From Desulfocurvibacter africanus subsp. africanus DSM 2603 (lineage in GTDB: Bacteria > Desulfobacterota > Desulfovibrionia > Desulfovibrionales > Desulfovibrionaceae), in assembly GCF_000422545.1 (NCBI RefSeq), contig NZ_AULZ01000002.1, positions 124,001 to 188,000 of the forward strand: DNA of 64,000 nucleotides, read 5' to 3'. Both the position numbers and the translations under genes were made by a program. The notes under the pieces were generated by a model. That model was not told the origin of the DNA, ran no database searches, and saw only the letters and a program-made list of their open reading frames with translations. Position 1 is the first letter of the stretch, and each line of letters opens with the position of its first letter. This document shows, piece after piece, positions 59,256-64,000 of this stretch.

Positions 59256-59627
59256 GTGCGAATGGCGCTCGGACTTGTCCTGCTGCTGGGGAGTCTGATC
59301 ATGGCGAGCCATCCAGCCTTCGCCGAGGAAGTGCCGCAGGTGCCCGTGCCGGGCATGGTCACCATGGTGGATCTGGGCGCCAAGAGCTGCATTCCCTGCA
59401 AAATGATGGAGCCCATCCTGGCCGAGCTTGAGAAGGAGTACGAGGGCCGTGCGGCCATCGTGTTCATCGACGTCTACAAGCACCATGAGCAGGTAGAGCG
59501 TTTCGGTCTGCGCGCCATCCCAACGCAGATTTTCTTCGACAAGAGCGGCAACGAGGTGATGCGTCACACTGGCTTCATGGACAAGCAGAGCATTGAGGCC
59601 GAGCTTGCCAAGCTGGGCGTAAAATAG
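59256..59627 (+). CDS. Exported thioredoxin-like protein (CIPC), copy A
   Basis: With GTG 59256 (GGGGGG 7 bp upstream) the product is 123 aa. A signal peptide-like segment (MALGLVLLLGSLIMASHPAFA) leads to a thioredoxin fold with CIPC in KSCIPCKMMEPILAEL and cis-Pro in IPTQIFFD. CIPC is unlike the usual CGPC and resembles other membrane-linked reductants. Starts at GTG 59202 or ATG 59262 are possible. The mature domain is nearly identical to the one at 61899-62351. It lies 10 bp before the CcdA gene, the probable electron donor to it. Confidence 0.8.
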   Translation: MRMALGLVLLLGSLIMASHPAFAEEVPQVPVPGMVTMVDLGAKSCIPCKMMEPILAELEKEYEGRAAIVFIDVYKHHEQVERFGLRAIPTQIFFDKSGNEVMRHTGFMDKQSIEAELAKLGVK

Positions 59628-59637
59628 GAGACGGCGC

Positions 59638-60351
59638 GTGGACCAGTTCTTCCTGACCATCAACCAGTGGATGACCAGCGGCACGGGCCTGGCCCTGGCG
59701 GGCAGTTTTCTGTGGGGCATGGTCAGCGTGCTCTTCAGCCCCTGCCATTTGGCTTCCATCCCGCTCATCGTGGGCTATGTGGGCGGTCAGAACGAGCCCG
59801 TGCATGGTCGCCGCGCCGCACTCTATGCCGGTATCTTCTCGCTTGGACTGTTCATGACCATTGCCCTGGTCGGCATCCTCTGCGCCCTGCTAGGGCGCAT
59901 GCTCGGCGATATCGGGCCGTGGTGGACCATCCTCGTGGGCGCTGTGCTCATCTGGGTGGCCCTGGACATGCTAGGCGTATCCAGCTGCTCCATGGCCGGT
60001 GGGATCATGGGCAAGCTGAAGGTCAAAGGCCTGACTGGCGCGCTGGTGCTCGGATTGGCCTACGGCGTGCTTTCGGGCTCGTGCACCTTCGGTTTCATTG
60101 CGCCCATTCTGGCCATCATCACCATCCAGCAGCAGCTCGCGACAGGCATCCTGCTCATCGTCCTGTTCGGCATCGGCCACTGCATCCCCATTGTGGTGGC
60201 CGGAAGCTCCACCGCGCTCGTGCGAAGGCTGCTTGAAAGCAACTCCATGGCGCGCGGCGGCCTGTGGTTCAAGCGCGCGGCCGGCACGCTCATCGCTTTG
60301 CTGGGCGTCTACTTCATCGTACTGCCGTTCCTGGACAAGGCAATCTTCTAG
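59638..60351 (+). CDS. CcdA/DsbD-type transmembrane electron transporter
   Basis: The 237-aa protein has about six helices and two conserved Cys, in FSPCHLASIPLIVGYVGG (helix 1) and LSGSCTFGFIAPILA (helix 4), plus SSCSM. This is the CcdA/DsbD membrane domain that carries electrons from cytoplasmic thioredoxin to periplasmic thiols. It starts at GTG 59638 with AGGAGA upstream. Neighbouring exported thioredoxins are its likely acceptors, and the cytoplasmic CPKC protein its donor. Confidence 0.85.
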   Translation: MDQFFLTINQWMTSGTGLALAGSFLWGMVSVLFSPCHLASIPLIVGYVGGQNEPVHGRRAALYAGIFSLGLFMTIALVGILCALLGRMLGDIGPWWTILVGAVLIWVALDMLGVSSCSMAGGIMGKLKVKGLTGALVLGLAYGVLSGSCTFGFIAPILAIITIQQQLATGILLIVLFGIGHCIPIVVAGSSTALVRRLLESNSMARGGLWFKRAAGTLIALLGVYFIVLPFLDKAIF

Positions 60352-60517
60352 CGCATGGCCGCATGCTCCGCGCCAGGATATTCCGCATGCCACTCGTACT
60401 GAGGGAATAAGCCTTGGTGCCGCATCGTCCAGAAGGACCTGACAGCCTATGGGCAGGATTCGTAGCAGCATCCGATCAGTCCATCTCTCTTGCGTATCAA
60501 CTTAATGAGGTTCCGTT

Positions 60518-61813
60518 ATGTTTTGGAAAGACCAATGGAAGCCCCTTGTGGTCATGGTCGGAGTATTTCTTGCCATCTTCTACCTCCCCGTGGGCTGGGC
60601 GCGCTTCGATAACGCGATCATGGAGGCCCTGCATCTGGCCAAGTGGTACGCCCAGGAACACGTGCTGCTGTGCCTGATCCCAGCCTTCCTCATCGCCGGG
60701 GCCATCGGCGTGTTCGTCAGCCAGGCCTCGGTCATGAAATACCTGGGACCCAAGGCCAACAAGATCTGTGCCTATGGCGTGGCTTCCTGCTCCGGGACCA
60801 TCCTGGCCGTGTGCTCGTGCACCATCCTGCCGCTCTTCGCCGGCATCTACCGCATGGGCGCGGGGCTTGGCCCCGCCACGGCCTTTCTTTATTCGGGACC
60901 GGCCATCAACGTGCTGGCGATCATCCTTACGGCAAAGGTGCTCGGGCCGGAACTCGGCATTGCGCGCGCCATTGGAGCCATCGTCTTCAGCGTGGTCATC
61001 GGCCTGGCCATGCACTTCATCTACCGCCGCGAAGAAGCGGAAAAGGCCGAGATGGCCAGCCTTGAAGCTGAAGTAGCGCGTCCGCTGTGGCAGAACGCGA
61101 TCTACTTCGCGGCCATGGTCGGCGTGCTGGTCTTTGCCAACTGGGGTCGTCCGGAAGAGTCCACGGGGTTATGGCATGCCATATATTCCTCCAAGTGGCT
61201 TATCACCGGCCTGTTCGCAGCGCTGCTGGGCTTCACCCTGGCCAAGTGGTTCCGCCTGGGCTGGGGGCGTGTACTGGTCATGGCCCTGCCGGTGCTGGCC
61301 CTGGCTCTGCTCTTTCCCTCCATGCCGCAGCTAGCCTTCGTGGCCGGCGTCATTGCCCTGTCCGCCGTAACCAGCGTGCGCGAGGACGAAACAGGCGAGT
61401 GGTTCCGCGCAAGCTGGACCTTCGCCAAGCAGATCATGCCGCTGCTGCTCTTTGGCGTGCTCGTAGCCGGCCTGCTGCTCGGCCGCCCCGGAAGCGAAGG
61501 GCTGATTCCCTCCGAGTGGGTCAGCCGGGCTGTCGGCGGCAACTCGCTGGCTGCCAACTTCATGGCCTCCTTTGCCGGTGCGTTCATGTACTTCGCCACC
61601 TTGACCGAGGTGCCCATCCTGCAGGGCCTCATCGGCAGCGGCATGGGCAAGGGTCCGGCCCTGGCGCTACTGCTGGCGGGCCCGGCCTTGAGCCTGCCCA
61701 ACATGCTGGTCATCAGAAGCGTCATGGGAACCCAGAAGACGGTCGTTTTCGTGAGCCTTGTCATTGTAATGGCCACGCTGAGTGGCGTTATCTATGGGCA
61801 TTTCTTCGGATAG
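60518..61813 (+). CDS. ArsP/DUF318-family permease
   Basis: The 431-aa protein has eight or more helices in two halves. GTILAVCSCTILPLFAGIYRMGAGLGPATAFLYSGPAIN (interrupted) is the DUF318/ArsP core, with the CSC cysteines conserved in ArsP that exports trivalent organoarsenicals. The second half has LTEVPILQGLIGSGMGKGPALALLLAGPALSLPN. It may export arsenicals or other thiol-reactive compounds. A 166-bp gap separates it from the CcdA gene; the next gene follows after a strong hairpin. Confidence 0.82.
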   Translation: MFWKDQWKPLVVMVGVFLAIFYLPVGWARFDNAIMEALHLAKWYAQEHVLLCLIPAFLIAGAIGVFVSQASVMKYLGPKANKICAYGVASCSGTILAVCSCTILPLFAGIYRMGAGLGPATAFLYSGPAINVLAIILTAKVLGPELGIARAIGAIVFSVVIGLAMHFIYRREEAEKAEMASLEAEVARPLWQNAIYFAAMVGVLVFANWGRPEESTGLWHAIYSSKWLITGLFAALLGFTLAKWFRLGWGRVLVMALPVLALALLFPSMPQLAFVAGVIALSAVTSVREDETGEWFRASWTFAKQIMPLLLFGVLVAGLLLGRPGSEGLIPSEWVSRAVGGNSLAANFMASFAGAFMYFATLTEVPILQGLIGSGMGKGPALALLLAGPALSLPNMLVIRSVMGTQKTVVFVSLVIVMATLSGVIYGHFFG

Positions 61814-61840
61814 GGGTTAGAGGCATTTTTCGGCTTACCT

Positions 61841-61878
61841 GGCTCGGCTTGTCCACGAATTCATGGACAAGCCGAGCC
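61841..61878 (+). other. 15-bp-stem hairpin between the permease and second exported thioredoxin genes
   Basis: GGCTCGGCTTGTCCA and TGGACAAGCCGAGCC are perfectly paired around an 8-base loop containing GAATTC. No T-run follows. It lies just before the thioredoxin ribosome binding site and covers an ATG at 61863, which argues against that start. A role in attenuation or mRNA protection is possible. Confidence 0.7.
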
Positions 61879-61898
61879 ATGCCCCAAAGGAGAACCAG

Positions 61899-62351
61899 GT
61901 GAAAAGAAGTTATATGTATCTTGGCGTGGTTATCGCCGCGGTCGTCGTGGCCCTGGTGCTGAGCAACAGGCCTCGCGTGGACGAGGAGAGCGTGCTGCAG
62001 GAGCCTGCTCCTGCAGCGCAATCCGGCTCGAACACTCTGTCCGGGGCAGCTTCTCCCGCAACGTTGCCTGTACTCGGCATGGTGACCATGGTGGATCTCG
62101 GCGCCAAGAGCTGCATTCCCTGCAAGATGATGGAGCCGATCCTGGCCGAACTTGAGAAGGAGTACGAGGGCCGAGCGGCGATTGCCTTCGTCGATGTCAG
62201 CATCCACCGTAATCAAGCTGACCGCTTCGGCATCCGTGCCATTCCCACGCAGATCTTCTTCGACGCCAAGGGGCGGGAGATCATGCGTCATGAGGGTTTC
62301 ATGGACAAGGGAAGCATCACGGCAGTGCTCAAGGAACTTGGCGTAAGCTAA
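61899..62351 (+). CDS. Membrane-anchored thioredoxin-like protein (CIPC), copy B
   Basis: From GTG 61899 (AAGGAG, 6-bp spacing) the product is 150 aa. A single N-terminal transmembrane anchor (YLGVVIAAVVVALVL) is followed by a linker and a thioredoxin domain with CIPC and IPTQIFFD. From GMVTMVDLGAKSCIPCKMME to YEGRAAI it matches copy A at 59256 residue for residue. The DNA is also almost identical over more than 100 bp, so a recent duplication is likely. The anchor differs from copy A (cleavable signal). Confidence 0.85.
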   Translation: MKRSYMYLGVVIAAVVVALVLSNRPRVDEESVLQEPAPAAQSGSNTLSGAASPATLPVLGMVTMVDLGAKSCIPCKMMEPILAELEKEYEGRAAIAFVDVSIHRNQADRFGIRAIPTQIFFDAKGREIMRHEGFMDKGSITAVLKELGVS

Positions 62352-62390
62352 CTTGCCCGGCCTATGGCCGTCATGCAAACAGGAGCCACG

Positions 62391-63371
62391 ATGAGACGCG
62401 CAGCCGCGATTCTCTTTTCCCTGGCCGGGACCGCATTCTGCATCCTTGCTGCTTTAGGCCTGGCCGACGCGGTCTGCGCCACGGAAGGCTGCGCGCTGTT
62501 CAAGGGCGCAGCGATTTTAGGGCTGGATCTGTACTGGATAGGCGCGGCCTTTTTCTTCGGCATGTCTCTGCTCCTCCTGCTTCAAAGGCGGCGCAGGGAG
62601 TTATCGGCATCCGTCATGCTGCTGCTCGCGGCCGGGCTTGTCGTGGATGCGTTCCTGTTGGCCGTGCAGGCGGTCACGGCGCCATGCCTGAGTTGCCTTG
62701 TCGTCGCTGCTTTGCTCGGAATCACTGTGCTCATGCTGCTGCCCGGATCGACCCTGCTGGCCAGGACGGCTGTTGTGTGGGTCGTGATCTTCGCGGCGGC
62801 CCTTGCCGGCGTCGCGCGTGATCAACTTACTCCGGTACCGGCCTTCGGCAATCCGACGGCAGCCGTTAAGGTTTTCTTCTCACCCAGTTGCTTCGTATGC
62901 CAGATGGAGTTGCAGGAGCTTGCCGGCAAGTCGGATTTGCATAAAGACTTGGCTCTTTATCCCGTCGCCAACGAATCCGGCGACCTGGAGGCCATTCACC
63001 GCTTCCGCCGGGTGGTTGCCGAGTCAGGCTCGCTGCCCATGGCCGTGGATGCCCTGTTTTCCGCAGGGGAGGGCCTGTCCTTGGGCGAGTCCCTGCAGTT
63101 GCAGGCCGTATCCTTTCGAAACAAAGTCTTCCTGGCCAGGGCTGGCGCTCGCAGCATACCCTATGTCTTGACCTCCTCGCCCGCGCTTCTGCAGTCGGCA
63201 TCGGCACGGCAAGCTCCTACTCCCGCCGTGGCAAGCGATATCGGCGCGGCCCCCGGCCTTGCACCGGCCGACGAAGGCTGCGGCTATGCGCGGGAAAGCT
63301 CCTGCGCCGACGAGGCCGCGCGCAATGCGCAGCTGTATAGCCGCAATTCACGCCAGAGCAGCCCGCAGTAA
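62391..63371 (+). CDS. VKOR-like membrane domain fused to a thioredoxin-like domain
   Basis: From ATG 62391 (AGGAGCC upstream) the product is 326 aa. Four to five helices occupy residues 5-155. CATEGC in the first loop and CLSC before helix 4 match the cysteine pairs of vitamin K epoxide reductase-type disulfide makers. A thioredoxin-like domain follows, with CFVC in FFSPSCFVCQME near 170, and a tail with CGYARESSC. Bacterial VKOR fused to thioredoxin oxidises thiols with quinone. In an island with a reductive CcdA this is unexpected. The frame from 62364 adds nine unsupported residues. Confidence 0.65.
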   Translation: MRRAAAILFSLAGTAFCILAALGLADAVCATEGCALFKGAAILGLDLYWIGAAFFFGMSLLLLLQRRRRELSASVMLLLAAGLVVDAFLLAVQAVTAPCLSCLVVAALLGITVLMLLPGSTLLARTAVVWVVIFAAALAGVARDQLTPVPAFGNPTAAVKVFFSPSCFVCQMELQELAGKSDLHKDLALYPVANESGDLEAIHRFRRVVAESGSLPMAVDALFSAGEGLSLGESLQLQAVSFRNKVFLARAGARSIPYVLTSSPALLQSASARQAPTPAVASDIGAAPGLAPADEGCGYARESSCADEAARNAQLYSRNSRQSSPQ

Positions 63372-63489
63372 AAGCCGCACATCATTTTGCCGGCAGCGCA
63401 AGCCCCAGACTCGTCTGACCAGCATAGGGAATAGGCGGCGAAAGGGCCCGAGCTGGCTGGGCTTCGAGTGACGGCCGATGTGATGCTTG

Positions 63490-63507
63490 CATTGTTGCGC
63501 AAACATG
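63490..63507 (+). promoter_or_regulatory. Candidate operator of the second arsR
   Basis: CATTGTTGC and GCAAACATG form an imperfect inverted repeat (7 of 9) ending 14 bp before the ATG of the second arsR. A perfect TTGCGCAA lies at its centre. An ArsR site is plausible but the sequence differs from the first operator. Confidence 0.35.
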
Positions 63508-63520
63508 ATAACGTTAGGTC

Positions 63521-63907
63521 ATGAATTGTTGCTCACTACACCCAGCTTGTCTCGCCGCGTTATCCAAACATCTGCAGCCAGAGCTGTTCAAGAGCCTGTG
63601 CGATCCGAGTCGGTTGGCCGTGCTCACTCGTCTGGCCTGCGCGCCTGGACCGCTCACTGTTTCCGAGGTCGCCTCGTGCTGCGGCGCGCACATCTCCGGA
63701 GCCTCGCGGCACCTGAAGATGTTGCGTGAGGCCGGGCTGGTGCAAGCCGAGAAACGCGGTCGCGAGGTGGTTTACCGTCCATGCTTCAATGAGTTCATCA
63801 AGACTCTGCGCGGGCTGGCCGATGCGCTGGAAGATTGCTGCGCCTCGGGGGAGTGCTGCGTCACCGAGAATACCGAGCAACAAGGAGACGAACATGAGCG
63901 AACGTGA
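63521..63907 (+). CDS. arsR: ArsR/SmtB-family repressor (second), Cys-rich
   Basis: The 128-aa protein has a winged-helix core (LFKSLCDPSRLAVLTRLACA, VSEVASCC, ISGASRHLKMLREAGLV). Cysteines cluster at the N terminus (MNCC), in the recognition region (SCCGAH) and at the C terminus (DCCASGECC). These would give a thiol-rich As(III) site distinct from the first ArsR. It overlaps the next gene (arsM) by 14 bp, so this repressor likely controls arsM. It differs strongly from the 112-aa ArsR at 58102. Confidence 0.88.
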   Translation: MNCCSLHPACLAALSKHLQPELFKSLCDPSRLAVLTRLACAPGPLTVSEVASCCGAHISGASRHLKMLREAGLVQAEKRGREVVYRPCFNEFIKTLRGLADALEDCCASGECCVTENTEQQGDEHERT

Positions 63908-64000
63908 TGTACGCAAGGACGTATCCCGCGCCTACGCGGACGCCTTGCGCAGATCGAAGGCAGGCACTGGCGGCGGATGCTGCGGCGGGTCCGGCTGCTG
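63894..64000 (+). CDS. arsM: Arsenite methyltransferase ArsM, N-terminal part (cut by window end)
   Basis: Only the first 35 codons are seen. ATG 63894 follows CAAGGAGACG. The product begins with SERDVRKDVSRAYADALR and then GGCCGGSGC, the short N-terminal helix and CC-rich segment typical of bacterial ArsM. The SAM-binding domain is outside the window. ArsM methylates As(III) to volatile or exportable forms. It is coupled to the second arsR. Confidence 0.7.
   Translation, partial: MSERDVRKDVSRAYADALRRSKAGTGGGCCGGSGC

Noticed and set aside
1-64000. CRISPR array, prophage, complete insertion sequence or rRNA operon
   Set aside because: No regular direct-repeat/spacer pattern, phage structural gene, transposase or rRNA sequence was recognised. 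The small Ogr-like protein at 7633-7887 has no phage genes around it.

Overview
The window looks like a chromosomal segment of a GC-rich, Gram-negative, anaerobic, flagellated deltaproteobacterium. My best inference is a member of the Desulfovibrionaceae. The pointers are a zinc-ribbon/DUF3426 membrane protein, a TIGR04211-like SH3/anchor protein, a short flagellin with a sigma-28 promoter, a cytosolic multisubunit [NiFe] hydrogenase, a MucR-type zinc-finger regulator, RemA/DUF370 and orphan periplasmic transporters. Genus and species cannot be fixed from the sequence alone.

Layout. 1-3431: end of hpt, a zinc-ribbon membrane protein, repeat copy 1 and radA. 3490-7332: tRNA-Pro, an EamA exporter, flagellin and an M23 peptidase. 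7633-14713: a small zinc-ribbon protein, a PilZ-like protein, then an overlapping run of RACE/DUF4445 protein, Rsm22-like methyltransferase, lipB and lipA. 14867-24957: repeat copy 2, SH3 protein, recJ, the yicC-remA-gmk-pyrF-TPR operon, mtaB, a TPR protein, a PilZ protein and mnmA. 25090-36113 (minus strand): glycosyltransferase, gatCA with an LpoA-like lipoprotein, hrcA-grpE-dnaK with a degenerate CIRCE, rfbBD. 36279-39076: tRNA-Val, trmL, a CelD-like acyltransferase and an orphan TAXI binding protein. 39223-43660: a CRP/FNR-type palindrome followed by a four-gene group-3b-like hydrogenase operon. 43680-45827: cobD, a 545-bp AT-richer gene-poor stretch, mucR and repeat copy 3. 45912-57789: proC, ndk, a three-gene ABC transporter, cell-envelope genes (YibQ-like deacetylase, ctpA, envC-like), an endonuclease III-like glycosylase, prmA with a 52-aa Cys-rich partner, and rsgA with a 22-aa leader ORF. 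57999-64000: an arsenic/thiol-redox island.

Three things stand out. (1) A family of three palindromic ~125-bp elements (1904-2037, 14867-14994, 45701-45827) has terminal inverted repeats and is flanked by TA at every end. It looks like a MITE, and two copies supply or abut the stop codon of a gene. (2) The 58-64 kb island combines two ArsR regulators, an ArsP/DUF318 permease, three thioredoxin-like proteins (two recently duplicated), a DGC putative zinc protein, a CcdA electron transporter, a VKOR-like/thioredoxin fusion and the start of arsM. This suggests a transmembrane thiol relay tied to arsenical handling. (3) A short leader ORF with a strong ribosome binding site lies ahead of rsgA, fired from a promoter divergent to the arsR promoter.

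All calls come from reading the sequence. No database search was run, and family names rest on recognised motifs and gene order.
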